A stretch of DNA of 64,000 nt from positions 806,001-870,000 of the forward strand of contig CP038133.1 of NCBI GenBank assembly GCA_004519485.1, given 5' to 3'. Each line of letters opens with the position of its first letter. Positions within the stretch are counted from its first letter, which is position 1. A program made the translations under genes and the position numbers. The notes under the pieces are model-generated. The model was not told the origin of the DNA. It searched no databases and saw only the letters and a program-made list of their open reading frames with translations. This document shows, piece after piece, positions 1 to 12,016 of the stretch. The DNA is from Nannochloropsis oceanica (Eukaryota > Sar > Eustigmatophyceae > Eustigmatales > Monodopsidaceae).

Positions 1-275
1 AAGGAAGGAGTCTGATGGGGAAAACCCTTATAACGCAACCACCAACCCGCCCGTCAACTCATGGTATTACGGTATTCCGCTTCATCTGCTGCTTGGGTGG
101 ACACAATGGAGCGGGCGGGGGGACGCCGGCGGTGCCAATTACCCCAAACCTTTCTGGATACTCGCTCCTCGTCCTTCTTTGCCTCTAACGCATCGGCCAG
201 CCCACCACTCACATCGCAAACTCACGCTGACTAAACACACATCACACCCTCATAACCTTATAGAGAGCCATAATC

Positions 276-3200
276 ATGAGCCTCGCTTCGCTCAACGTCT
301 TGTTGGAGAAGGCCACGGATCCAGACAAGGTAAGGCAAGAGAGAGACGTCACCAGCACCCCCTCGCCTCACCATGTTCCCACCGGCCCGCCTCATTCCCC
401 CCCTCCCACAAACACAACACCCCAGGATGCCCGTTTCATGGCCACCAACGATTTATGTACAGAGCTGTCCAAGGACATCAAGCTCGATGCGAACATGGTG
501 AGATTTTGCTTTCGAATTGGTGTGTGTTCATGCCCGCCTATCCCCCTCTTTGGTAATAGGTCATCTTCGTATGCCACGTATTTCTGTCTTGAAATATGAG
601 GTGGCCAGGCTCAACTGTCCCTCTTCTGCTTTGGATACCGTCCCGGTTGTCTCCTTCCTAGGAGGTTGATTGGTTGTTGATACTAAGGCTCCTGCGTCCG
701 TAATCTGCCCTCCCCCATCTTCGTCTCTCTTCCCACACAGGAACGGCGCATCTGTCAAGCGGTTCTCAAGCAGCTCGACGACGCCTCCAATGACGTGCAG
801 TCGATTGCCGTCAAGTGCCTTGGCATCCTCTTTAAAAGGGGTAAATATTTCTCCTTCCTCTCTCCCTTCTCCCCTCTCTCCTCTCTTTTTTAAGTAACGA
901 GCCGTGAAGGTGTTGAACTCTCACTCTCTCCCTTCCTCCCCTTCCTTTCCTCTCTCCCCCAGTACACGAGGCGCAGGTGACGGAGATCTCCGACAAACTC
1001 TGTACCCTCATATTGGAGGGCAAGCCGGAGTTGCGTGACATTTATTCGATCGGGCTCAAGACTCTGATTTCGGATATCCCGGACAGTATGGGCAAGGTAT
1101 TCATGATGTGTATTTCCCCACATTTCCTTCTCTCCCATCCTGCCTCCTTTCCTTCGGGTCAGTTCTTTTGTCATTCATCCCATCCTTCCCTTTCTTTCCT
1201 CCGTCCTTCCTCCCTCCCTCCTTCCCTCCCTTCCTCAGGTCGTTGCTAATCGCCTTAGCTCCCGTCTGCTCGGTGGTGTCCATCAGGAAGAAACCTTGGA
1301 GATTAAGCTTGAAAGCCTCGACAACCTCACCGACATCCTCAAGCGCTTCGGCCGCGACATGGAAGCGGCTCACGGGTCCATGATCACCATCGGCCTCCAA
1401 CAGCTCCACCATCCCAAAACTCCCGTGAGGAAACGCGCAAATGCATTCCTCGCCGCCCTGGCCGTGGTGATATCAGACCCCTTACTGAACCAATTGATGG
1501 ACGAACTCCTTCGCGAGATTGCCGCAGCCGAGACCAAGGGCCCGCGAGAAGTGCAAACACTCATTCAGACGGTTGGTGCTGTTTCTCGTACCGTCGGGCA
1601 TCGTCTGGGCAAGCATCTCCCTACTATTGTCCCGCTCTTCCTCCGGTTTTTGGGAGACCCTACCCCGAAGGAAGATGAGGACGAGGATGACGAAAAGAAT
1701 GAGTTGAGAGAGACGATTTTTGCGGCGTTTGAAAGCGTGGTGCTCAGGTGTCCCCGAGAGGTGACGTCACATTTGCCTTTGATTGTGTCGGTGGCCCTGG
1801 GGTTCATGAAGTGGGACCCGAACTATACGTATGAGGAGGAGGAGGGTGGGGTGGAGGAAGGGATGGAGATGGATGAGGAAAAGGAGGTGGAGGAGGAGGA
1901 GGAAGAGGAGGAGGAGGAGGAGGAGGACTATGGAGGGTCAGACGATGACGACACGAGTTGGAAGGTGAGGAGGGCGGCGTTGAAGGTGTTGGGGGCAATA
2001 ATACTCTCGAGGCCGGAGATGCTCAAAATATTGTATGAGCAGTGTGCGGATGAATTGATTGGGCGGTTTAAAGAGAGGGAGGAGAATGTGCGGTTGGATG
2101 TGATCGGGTGTTTCGCGTGCCTGTTGAAGGCGACTTTAGCTTTGGAGGGTAATACGGGTGGGGGGAAGGGAGGGAAAGGGCGAGTGGGAGGAGGGGGGGG
2201 GGGGGGGGTTGAAGGGGGAGGGATCGGGAGGGGCATTGGCGATGCTGGTGGTGGATGGAGCAGGGGAAAGGGGAGAGATGGAGGGAGGGATGGCCCACGC
2301 ATTGCTAGCAGCGCGTGTGGAAGCAATTGTGCGGGCTGCGGACAAGCAGCTCAAGAAATCGGACCCTACCTCCTCCTCGTCCTCCTCCTCGTCCATGATC
2401 AAAACCAAGTCGGCCGTCCTAGCGATGCTCCGCGCCCTCACCACCGTCCTTCACGGAGGCCTTGAGACCTCTTTGCGGACTATTATTAATGACATTAAAC
2501 GCTGCCTCGCTGATAAAGCCCAAGGCCTCAAGCTTGACGCCCTCTCCCTCCTCCACACCGTCCTCGAAACGCACCCCCCCCGGGCCCTCCACCCCTACCT
2601 CCCTGAGGTCGTCCTACTTGTCACTGCCAGTGCCGACGACGAATGGTACAAGCTCATTGCCCAAGCCCTCCAAGTTCTGGGCGTGCTTATCGCCATTCTC
2701 CGGCCCTTCCCACAGGAGGGCGGGAAGGTGGAAGGTGTCGATCTAGACCTGGCTGCTTCCTACGTCCCGGCCTTGCACGAGGCGATTTTCCCCCGTTTGG
2801 ATGCACATGACATAGACCAAGAGATTAAAGAGGGGGCTATCCTGGCGATGGGTAAGTTAGTCTCTCATTTGGGGGACCGACTTGCGGAAGGTCAGCTTGA
2901 GCAGATCCTCACCTTGTTAATGGAGAAACTTCAGAATGAGATCACCCGAACGCCTACCCTCAAGGCACTTGCGGCCATAGCTGTATCCCCCCTGCGAATC
3001 GATTTGTCGCCCATTCTGGAAGGAGCGGTGGAGGAGCTTGCCCTCTTCCTCCGTCAGCAATCCCGGCCCCTGAAGCTTGCGACGCTCGAAACGTTGATTG
3101 CCCTGGTCAAGAGCAATGCCTCCTCCATGACCACTCCCTTGTTCGAACTTATTCTCACCGAAGCCGCCTCCCTCATCTCCGATGCCGACCTTCACCTCTC

Positions 3201-5238
3201 CCATCTCGCTCTCCTCCTCACGGTACATGTTCTCCAAGCCTCCCCTCAATGCGCCGGGCTCATTGTCCAGCAACACTCCCTCCCTAAGGTCCTCCACCTG
3301 GCCGCTTCCCCCCTATTGCAAGGCTACGCCCTCCGCTCCCTCCTTTCCCTCCTCGACGAGCTGGTGTCCGTCCACGCGCAGGCCAAGGGCCTCGACCCTC
3401 CCTCCCTGATTGCCTCCTTCGAAAACATCGCCCTCCACTATCCTTCCTCGCACGGGCACGGCAGCCACGCCGGACACCAGCCCACCAACAGCATCAGCAG
3501 CATCAGCAGCAGCAGCGGCATCGGTACCCCCGCGGCCCCGAAACAGGTCATCCACAACTTAGCCAATTGCATGGCCCGCATCGCCGCCCATCCCTTCACC
3601 CCTCCCTCTGACCTCTCCTCATTCACCGCCCGCCTGGTGACCAACCTGCAATCCCCCCTCGACGTCCCCCGGCACCTCGCCCTCCTTGCCCTGGGCGAGC
3701 TGGGTGCACAACGGGACCTTTCCTCCTCGGTGGCGAATGTCCAATCAATCATTTTGGAATCCTTCGAGGTGGGAGGAAATGAGGAAATCAAAACAGCCGC
3801 GGCTTACGCCCTCGGGCACGTTGCCGCGGGAAATCCGTCCGTTTACCTCCCCTCGGTGCTCGAGCGCTTGGCCATGCATCCCGTCTCTGAGGGAGCAGGA
3901 GGGGGAGGGGTGGGAGGGAAGAAGACCAAGGCCTCGGCAGCGACGGGGGCTAAGGCTGATAAAGCAGCAGTAGCTGAGGAGACGGGGAAGGAGGCGGAGG
4001 AGGGTCAGCCCAAGTACCTGCTCTTGCTTTCCCTCAAGGAGGTGATCTTGACGCACACCACGCGCGAAAAAGATTTCACGGCGCATGTCAGCGAGGTCCT
4101 GCCGTGCCTTCTCCAGCACACTACCTGCCCGGAGGAGGGGGTGAGGAACATGGTGGCGGAGTGTCTAGGTGCCTTAGCAAACCTCGATCCAAAAACGGTC
4201 TTTGACGCGTTGGGAGAGCACGCGAAGGAGGGAGGGAAGGAGGGAGGGGAGGCGGATCAGCACACGCGATGGACCATCGTCACAGCCCTGAAATTCTCTT
4301 TAACTTCCCTCGGGCGAGCCACGGGGGGAAGTACCGGAGGGCGGGCAGCGGCCTATCTAGCTTCGGACGAAGAAGGCAAGGCTTTGCTCGAGGAAACTAT
4401 GAGGCACGCGCTCAGCATCCAAGTGGATGAAAAGACAGGGACCACTAAGGACCTCGACGTCGTCCGTGCCACCTTGCTCCTGGTCAACGCCGCCGCCCAT
4501 CACCAACCCCGGGTCCTCCTCCCCTTCCTCCAATCGCACGCGGTTCCCCTTCTCTTCAAATCCCTCGAACTCAAGCTCCTCCGAAAGGTCAATCTTGGCC
4601 CATTCACCCACACCGTGGACGATGGCCTCCCCCTCCGCAAGGCGGCCTTCGCCTGCGTCGACACCCTCCTGGATTCCCTCCCCTCCGTCCTCGAAATGAC
4701 TTCCTTCATGCCCTACCTCGCCAAAGGCCTCGAGGACAAAGACGACGTCCAACTGGTAGCCCATCAGATCCTGGTCAAGGTGGCGCGCACGTCCCCTGCC
4801 TCCCTCCTGGCCTCCCTCGAGACCCTGCTGGTGCCATTGGAGGCCGTGGTGAACAAGCAAGTGAAGGACATGTCCGTGGGGACTGAGGTGGAACGAGCGC
4901 AGGACTTGACCCGGAGTGCCGTGCGGGCAATGGTGGCGGTGTCGAAGGTAAGAATACGAGGATGGAGTGAGAGGAAAGAGGGGAGCGAGGGAAGGGATTA
5001 AGAAAGATAATTCCTCTCTTGTCTGGTGTACTTGCAGCCGTGTATTTTGGTGTCGGCAACGACTCACCTCTTCTTTTACGCCATTCCTCCCTTTCTCACA
5101 CAGGTGGACGGCGCCACGTCTCATCCCAAATTCATTCAGATGCAGGAGCGTGTTATGAGCAAGAGTCAGCTGAAGAATGTATGGGCCACTGCGGTGGAGG
5201 AGAGGAGCGGAACTGGCGCGCGGGGGATGGGGTTATAG
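276..5238 (+). CDS. CAND1: Cullin-associated NEDD8-dissociated protein 1 (CAND1/TIP120)
   Basis: HEAT-repeat exchange factor that binds un-neddylated cullin-RBX1 and swaps substrate receptors of SCF ubiquitin ligases in nucleus and cytosol. I read seven exons: 276-329, 426-497, 741-840, 963-1096, 1239-2148, 2264-4947 and 5104-5238. They join in frame to about 1362 residues (human CAND1 is about 1230). The start MSLASLNVLLEKATDPDKDA and the block SWKVRRAALKVLGAII, followed by RFKEREENVRLDVI, match the family, and an acidic stretch precedes SWKVRR as in animals. The C-terminus (ATSHPKFIQMQERV) is also typical. The fifth intron (2149-2263, GTAATA...GCAG) is short and G-rich; removing it restores the frame, so the frame change there need not be a sequencing error. 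The family call is secure; this one exon junction is less so. Confidence 0.9.
2149..2263 (+). other. Short G-rich intron of CAND1
   Basis: This 115-base stretch carries a run of about 16 G. The frame before it and the frame after it differ by one. A GTAATA donor at 2149 and a GCAG acceptor ending at 2263 join the two frames in phase 1. Read through, the segment would encode a glycine-rich tail and a truncated protein. A homopolymer length error is the alternative. Confidence 0.6.
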
Positions 5239-6027
5239 AGGGATGGAGTGGTGAAGGGATGGAGGCAGGACCAGCGTGTCTACCGGTAGTTTTGTTTTGT
5301 CTCAGGGACAGAAAGGAGGAAGAGAAAGAGGGAAAGGGAGACGTATCCGGAGACAAATTGGAAGCAATAGCAGCGCCACCACCACCGTCACAACGCGGAG
5401 GGACAATGACCATCAGATCGGAAAATAGAATAGAGGAGGAGCAGGAGGCTGAGATGGAGACGGGCGGCCCTCACTGGTGGTCGTCATCATGAGTGCAAAA
5501 AAGGGCGCCGGTGGAAGATGAGTGGAGAGGAAAACCAGAAAGAGGGTGGGAAGAGACGCTACCCCTGCAGCTGCAAGATCACCCATAGCCACTACGCCGG
5601 GAAAAAATAGGACAACCATAGGAAGAACAACGAGAAGAAGAAAAGAAGCAATGATTATAGGATGGCATCTTGTCGCTCGCACAGCCTATGTCTCTGTCAT
5701 CGCGTTTTCGAGTTGGGTTTGTGAAAGTTTGATAAAAGTTCCCTCTTTTTCTAGTATATATATATATATATATCCGTCACCCATTCCTTTTTTTTTGTCT
5801 TCGTCGCACAATATAGTATATGATTGATTTAATCCACCATTACAACCAGGATCGGCGAAAGCATAAACCTGTGGTAGAGACCAGCACGCATGTCTGCCTT
5901 CTCTTACCCTGCCTCCTCCTCCTCCCCTTTTCAATCTCACTAGTACACAATTCCTCGACATCCTCCCATACGTACATCCTTCCCTCCCTCCCTTCCTCTC
6001 TTCCTTTCCCCCTCGGACATATAACCT
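5239..6027. other. Intergenic region between convergent CAND1 and ClpS genes
   Basis: This stretch should hold the 3' ends of both flanking transcripts. A TA dinucleotide run lies at about 5755-5773, next to a T-rich tract. I see no convincing coding region in it; the open frames are purine-rich and lack family features. Confidence 0.5.
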
Positions 6028-6737
6028 CTATTCCGGTGAGTCCGCCTTGGTAACGTCGCAGCCGATGCCGACGCCCCTCAGCCCTTCACAGTAGCCCTCG
6101 GCAACCTCTTGGGTGTATTCTCCCACCACAGCAAAGCCTGAAGGGAGAAATGAGAGGGAGAAATGGAGGGAGGGAGGGAAGGGTGGAGAAGATGGGGGGA
6201 GGGGAGCGAGGGCATGAAACTATGAACGAATGCTTCTCATCCTAATGTCTTGGGAGTGAGAGTGAGGAGGCGTCGAGGAAGGGAGGGAGGGAAGACAGGA
6301 GGAGAGAGGTGGAATCACCTACCATTTTTATGCGCCGTCATCATCACGTCATAGGCCTGATCGTCACTCAACTGACACACAGTCGTCAGAGACCTCGCCA
6401 CGTGGTGCCTGCTGTTCACTTCATCGTTGTAAAGGATCAACTCCCACCCTCCATCGAGCTGGGTTTCGCTTTCGGTTTGCTCCACCACGAGGATGACGGG
6501 GGAGGGGCCGAGGTCTGTCTGAGGCGTTATTTTTGGTTTGGCAGGTTGCACCACCGTGGACATGACAGGAGAGGAGGTGGAAGAGAAGAAACAGCGGGTG
6601 GAGGAGGAAGTGAGGGAGGTATAGGAGGAGGAAGAAGGGAGGAAAGGGAGGAGAAAGGCGTGGAGGGTGGGGAGGAGGAGGAGGGGGACTAGGAGCGGGA
6701 GGAGGGAGAGGGAGACGGGTCGTCCGCGAGGTTGCAT
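6028..6737 (-). CDS. clpS: ATP-dependent Clp protease adaptor ClpS, plastid-targeted
   Basis: ClpS is the N-recognin that hands N-degron substrates to the ClpC/ClpP protease, here probably in the plastid stroma. Two exons on the minus strand, 6737-6323 and 6137-6028, join inside a Gly codon to give 174 residues. The N-terminus has a hydrophobic signal peptide (LLPLLVPLLLLPTLHA) followed directly by FLLP, which resembles the stramenopile bipartite plastid signal with Phe at +1. The core shows the family pattern WELILYNDEVNSRHHVARSL, QAYDVMMTAHKNG and FAVVGEYTQEVAE, including the Asn-Asp-Glu and the His of the N-end-rule pocket. It converges with CAND1. The start was chosen because it sits immediately ahead of the signal peptide. 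Confidence 0.87.
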
Positions 6738-6913
6738 GTGAGGAGGCTGTTGAGGAGGTTGCTGTCAGTGGTGCTGATGCTGCTGCGGCTTCCTGTATGG
6801 AGGGTGAGTTTGGTCGAGAAAACGAGGCATAAGGGCATGTTTGATGTGTTCTTTATCCTCTGTTCGCTCTTGACGGGATGTGCACACCCCCAGATGAGCG
6901 CACTCATTGTCAT

Positions 6914-6918
<5 letters not shown>

Positions 6919-6946
<28 letters not shown>

Positions 6947-6947
6947 G
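6919..6947. repeat. CAG/CAA trinucleotide repeat
   Basis: A short imperfect run of CAG and CAA units lies upstream of ClpS. It is not inside a gene that I recognise. Confidence 0.6.
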
Positions 6948-8434
6948 AACTTTCACACTACAGTGCTCTGTCCAAAACTCAACGAAAACAACACGGCAGG
7001 AGGAAGGCAAAGTTTGCAGCTGCTGCTACTGCTGCTGCCTCTCTCGCTGTTCCTGCGATTCCTCCTGCCGCTGCTACCACCACCGCTGATCCTCCTCCTT
7101 CTGCTCTCTCGCCTGTCGCTGTGTAAGTGAAGAGACGTGTTGATGGTTGCGCGGGACAAAGTGAGAAATAGATAGCGAGAAGGGGAGAGGGGGAGAGAAA
7201 GGGGGAGAGAAGGAGGGAGAGAAGGAGATCGAGGATGCGCAGGTTTCATCAGAGAAGGAATTCATAATATTTTATTCTCACACACGTTGTATTCAGTGGA
7301 TTGACAGATATAAATAGTTTTCGCATCACATGAAGCGCATGCCCTCGTTTTCGTCTACTTTTTTCTTTCTTTCTTTTCGCGCACGTACCTAAATGTGTAT
7401 GTCTGGGTCCTGCTCCATGTTCCCTGTAACATTGCATTTATGGGCAGAAGTACCTTGCTAATCCCTTCTTCAATTCACCAAACAGTGAAGTCCTGTGTCG
7501 AAAGAGGAGCCCAAAAATATGGAATAATGAGTGAGTCATCCAGCCCTTTTCGATCGAAGAAACAAACGGACATCCGTTCGCCTCTTGTCACTTCGCATAT
7601 GTTGGCTGGAATACTATCGTATTGTGGGTGTTGTCAGATAGAAAGGCTCTGTAATTGGAAACATTAAGAACTTTTTCCTTTTCATAAGACCGTCGTGATT
7701 GGTAAAATACGAGCAATCATCATTCAACCCGCACTTTCTTGCTTGCTCTCTCTCACGCTCTTAGACAAAAGCACCTTATAATCAAATAGAAGAGGAACAT
7801 CATACAACTCATGACGTACATGTTCGTAGAAGAAATACGCCATTTTTATGCCTTTTTGATGCCTATGTGAGTGTGAAGGAGGGGAAAGCAAGAAGTTGGC
7901 GGGCGACCAACAAAGCGGAGGGAAAGAACAAAGGACGAGTATGATCGCATAGAGGAAGAGGTTTAGAAAATTTTGTGTCTCAGAAAATAACATAGTGATT
8001 CCGGTTAGCGTTTCTTCTTCAGAGGGCAAAGGTCGTAACCCAGGCCTCGGTAGAGGGAGCTTGTTTTCGATCATTGACGACGAGTTTTCTAGATGTATGC
8101 AGCGTTGGGAGGGTTCACAAAAACATGCACAAGTGGCTTTGCAGGACACTGGGTGGTGAAATAGGCAATACGTAACAGAGTGTTTCCTTGTGCTTACCAT
8201 TAATTGGCAAATGGACGTGCTTGACTCTGGAGACGGTGGTGAGGTTGCGGCAGATGCTTGCGTGCAGGATGTTGTTGGTAAGGTCCGGCCTCGTAAGCAG
8301 TAATCCGCCGCTAGCTGCGGCTTGCTGAAAACAATTGGCTGCACTTGGAGTAAATCAGTGGCGACGTAGGGTGCTGGGGCGCTTGGAGGGAGCAGGGCAG
8401 AGCGGGACACAATTTTAATCTTTGGCCTCCTGTC

Positions 8435-8547
8435 TCACTTCTCATCCGCAGTGCCGCGTGCCACAGGGACTTCGTGGTCGGACGAAATGTGCCCGGCACC
8501 ACAGGCGACAATGAAGAGAGATGCCAAGAAAATGTTGCTGACCAACA
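8435..8547 (-). CDS. Possible terminal exon of a small membrane protein
   Basis: On the minus strand, one frame after a GTGTAG site reads LCGLLVSNIFLASLFIVA, a plausible membrane segment, then a polar tail (CGAGHISSDHEVPVARG) and a TGA stop at 8435. The same frame reads MSAFASV just upstream but is separated from the exon by a TAG, so a preceding exon would have to be spliced in. I could not find that exon. No family was recognised. It may equally be noncoding DNA upstream of the divergent MnmA gene. Confidence 0.22.
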
Positions 8548-8827
8548 GGCCGCACAACTACACGGAGGCGAAGGCAGACATCGGACATCAGGAGCGGCGA
8601 GAGCTTCGCATCCATTGAGAAGCCAAAAGCAAGCAGCAACTTGCGATGCTGACTGATGCTTCGTGAACCTTTGTTTTTCATTGGCCAACGCGTCACGACC
8701 ACATACAACGCATAGCTACAGGAGAACAACCCCTGTCGAGCCGCCAGGACTAGTGGCTGTAGCTTGCCCTGAAGGATGCTGGCCCTCTCCTAGATCCTTT
8801 GGCTGTATATTTCACCTCTCCTTCGGA

Positions 8828-11260
8828 ATGCTGCAACTTGAAGCGTTCCGGCGTGATGTGGCCGCAGTCCCGCGTCTGCTACCCCTCGTTCTCCTATTGC
8901 TGTTGCTGCTGCCGTTGACGGATTCCTTTCTACAGCTGCCGTCGGCACCGCGGGGTTCACTTTCTCAGACAAGGTAGGCATGTGCGTCGTTTGGTTCGCC
9001 ACGGCAGCATCGTCATCCCCTGGCCCATCCCACACAGGAAATCGCAGGCGTGCACACATACACCAGTGGGCACAGGTGTTCCTGTCAGCTTAAATCTTTA
9101 GCTGCTCAATATCCTTACCTTCCTCTCGAACCCACTACGTAGGCCACCACCCCCATTATTCTCCTCCAGACTCGCCTCGGCCTCAGCCCATAACCCTCAA
9201 GATGGGACGCCTTCTACCACTCTCCCTTCTGGCCTACAAGAGCTCCAACAAGCTTTAAGGTCTCTTCCCCCCGATGATGATAAGGTCAAAACCCTCTACC
9301 TCGTCTCTCTTGGGGACCGCTATGCCGCCACTGGCGCCCGCCCTCCCTCCCGCCCTTCTACTTATCCCCCTGCAGTAGGACGACGTGTCCCTGGCTGTGT
9401 GTCAGTCGTGCATATGAAAGTCACTCTTTCGGAAAATCTAAGCCAAGTGTGGGTAGATGGTACCTCAGACGCCCGTGTGTCTTACGGGCTCGTGGCCTTG
9501 GTCTCTCAAGGGTTAAGCGGTGCTTCGCCTGAAGAGGTATTAGAAATAGATCCGACAGCAGTAGCCACGGCGTTGGGATTGAAAGGGGGGATGATGCAAA
9601 AAGCCCCGGGGAGGCAAAATGGTCTATCGAATATCATCAAGACAGTACAGGAAGAGGTGAAAGCGAGGATGAAGGAAGCTGCAGCTCCTGAGGGATTTTC
9701 TACCATCATTAATGCTTCCAACACAGCCCCCTCCACCATCACCGACCCTTCTCCCATCGCCACCTCGACTCCTCCCGCCCCCTCCCCCCTCCAGATACCC
9801 CTCCTCACCCACTCCTTTGCCTCAGACGAAGTGGCCGTCCTCCTTTCCGGCGGTGTCGACTCATCAGTCGCCCTCCACCTCCTCCAACAACAAGGATACA
9901 AGCCCCGCGCGTTCTACCTAAAAATCTGGCTCGAAGACGAACTCGCCCACCTGAACCAATGTCCATGGGAGGAGGATTGGGGCTATGCATCTGCCGTCTG
10001 TAAACAAGCAGGAAATGTTCCCCTGGAGGCCATCCCCATGCAGAAGGAGTATTGGGCCCGGGTGGTCGCACACACCATCCAAGAAGCCAAAGAGGGAAGG
10101 ACCCCTAACCCGGATATTCTCTGCAACTCGCTCGTTAAATTTGGGGTCTTCTATGAAGTGATGGGGAAAAGATTCAATAAAGTAGCAACGGGCCATTATG
10201 CACGGGCAGTGCCCTCTGTGGGAGGAGGAGGAGGAGGCGGAGGAGGAGGGAGGGAGGGAGGGCCGATGCGCTTGATGCGGTCCCCGGACAGGATTAAAGA
10301 TCAGACATATTTCTTGAGCCGACTGAACCAGGAGCAGTTGACGCGGGCGACTTTCCCAATCGGCGAGTACGAGAAACACGAGATTCGCGCCATGGCGGAA
10401 AAGTTGGACCTGCCGACCAAGAGCCGGAAAGACTCGCAGGGAATTTGCTTTTTGGGTAAGAAGGCGAGGGAGAGGGAGGCGGAGGGTGGTGAATAAGAGG
10501 GCTTGCAGGGCGAAGTTTGTCAACGCGCTTTTGCCTGTGTATTCACTTACAGTGCTTATTATATCTTGACCGTTTTCCTCCCTCTTTTCGTCACTCTTCC
10601 CTCCCTCCCTCAGGCAAACTCCGCTTCGACGACTTTCTGCGACACTACCTCGGTGAATCTCCCGGGGAGGTGGTTTGGTTGGAGGAAAATGTTGTGATAG
10701 GACGGCATAACGGGCTGTGGTTCCACACGATTGGTCAGAGAAAAGGGATTGTCCCTGTGTTGGCGAACGCCTATCGCCCCCTCGGTCCTTGGTATGTGGC
10801 CGCAAAGGACCCGAGTCGCAATGTTTTGTTTGTGACGAATAGCCCCGAGTCGCTGTCGTTAATGGGCGAGGCGCAGGAGGGAAGGCTTGAAGGAAAGGAA
10901 GGGGAATGGAGTGACAAGGCTCGTCGGACGTTTCGAGTGGATTGCGTGACTTGGATAAGTGGGTCGCCGCCGCCGGCGCTGGGGCTCGGCCAGAGCATGG
11001 AGCTCGAAGTCCAGATCCGGCATGGGCCGAATTCCCATCCTCGGTCGCTTATTCGCGCCCTGACGGGCATGGGCGAAGAGGCGGTGAGTTGCTTGGAGGT
11101 AACATTGCCAAGTGAAGATAGTTTGGCACCTGGTCAGTACGCGGCATTCTATCGAGATGCGGAGGAGGGCGGAACTGAATGCTTGGGTGCCGGAGTGATT
11201 TCGGAGGAAACGTGGCGCGTGCCACAGGCGCCATACAGGTTGACTGTCCACAAAAAGTAA
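8828..11260 (+). CDS. mnmA: Plastid tRNA 2-thiouridylase MnmA fused to an N-terminal SufE domain
   Basis: MnmA makes 2-thiouridine at the wobble base of Lys/Glu/Gln tRNAs; SufE takes persulfide sulfur from the desulfurase SufS. Three exons (8828-8973, 9170-10455, 10614-11260) give 692 residues. Residues 1-31 form a signal peptide ([20 protein letters not shown]) typical of stramenopile plastid import. Residues about 70-215 are SufE-like: GRRVPGCVSVVHM with the acceptor Cys at 125, then DGTSDARVSYGLVALV, SPEEVLEIDP and GRQNGLSNII. The MnmA part has the PP-loop SGGVDSS (275-281), NPDILCN with the first catalytic Cys (367), the GHYAR block and SQGICFLGK with the second Cys (475). Both halves keep their key cysteines and run without a break. 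Canonical SufE and MnmA are usually separate proteins; the fusion suggests direct sulfur relay. Confidence 0.93.
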
Positions 11261-11713
11261 CGTTATATTATGTATAAGGGAAAAAGAGGTGTCAATATTG
11301 TGTAAATAAGTGTGCAAGCTTTATGTTGCTCGGCTTTAATTGATCTAAATGTTTACCGCATTCGTATGTGCATTTGAAGTTATTGGACTTTCTCTCTCTC
11401 TGTGGCCCTAAAGCCGGGGACTGAAAGGGTACCATAGTTCCCCACTACCGCGTGCGATTTATGAATCTTGCGAATACGAGGGCTTCCCTCATTGGAAAAC
11501 GACGTCACAGCAAGCAGACTGAAAAACGAGAGGATGCACTCCAAACTTACAAAACTGTTTTTTCTTTTTGTTTATTGCTAAGCATGGAATAATTTTGTCC
11601 TGTCGCGGCCCTATGCATCCAAATACACAGTTATTCTTTTTATAAAAGCCGACAAATAATTATCATTCCATTGTTCCTCTTTGAAAGTCTCTTCGTCTCT
11701 CGATCCTGGTTTG
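11261..11713. other. Convergent intergenic region after MnmA
   Basis: AT-rich sequence between the MnmA stop and the stop of the small minus-strand gene. It includes a small imperfect stem at about 11416-11443, where GGGGACT can pair with AGTTCCCC. I see no coding region. Confidence 0.45.
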
Positions 11714-12016
11714 CTAGACCGGCCCAGAAAGGGTTCCGCCAGGCAACACTCCACTGATCTGGTGGTCCATATGTTGAGCCTCGCCAATCACAAAATCGAC
11801 TTCAGCAGGAGCTAACTGCATATTGCTCTCCGGCAATCGCACTTTGACGGGCTCAGGCGTCACCTCAACCGAGCAGCGCGCTGGCCCCACGCTTCGCAGA
11901 CCGCGATGCTGGTGCCCAAGGAAGTCGTGAAATGAGTTGTGCGGGCGGTGGACGAGAAAAACTGTGCCGATGAGGCCCACGGTGATAGCAATGAGCAGAC
12001 GACGGGAGAGCGGCAT
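11714..12016 (-). CDS. Small single-pass membrane protein, unknown function
   Basis: An intronless frame of 100 residues starting MPLSRRLLIAITVGLIGTV, which has a basic start then one hydrophobic segment (about residues 7-21), followed by a soluble tail of about 75 residues containing PEPVKVRLPESN and ending GGTLSGPV. The shape suits a mitochondrial or plastid inner-membrane small protein, or a signal-anchored protein. I recognise no family. The frame is open for 44 more codons upstream to 12148, but those lack coding character, so I chose the ATG at 12016. The gene converges with MnmA and diverges from the LOG gene. Confidence 0.55.
   Translation of the reverse strand: MPLSRRLLIAITVGLIGTVFLVHRPHNSFHDFLGHQHRGLRSVGPARCSVEVTPEPVKVRLPESNMQLAPAEVDFVIGEAQHMDHQISGVLPGGTLSGPV

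Larger units (their letters stand above)
6738..8827. promoter_or_regulatory. Long divergent intergenic region between ClpS and SufE-MnmA
   Basis: About 2.1 kb separates the two divergent start codons. It contains a CAG/CAA repeat near 6919-6947, pyrimidine-rich patches and AT-rich DNA at 7265-7700. A weak minus-strand coding candidate at 8435-8547 is listed separately. No clear core promoter motif was recognised. Confidence 0.4.

Noticed and set aside
7724-8410. Minus-strand open frame of 228 codons
   Set aside because: Looks like random sequence; no motif, and the only protein-like minus-strand frame nearby (8435-8547) is a different one.
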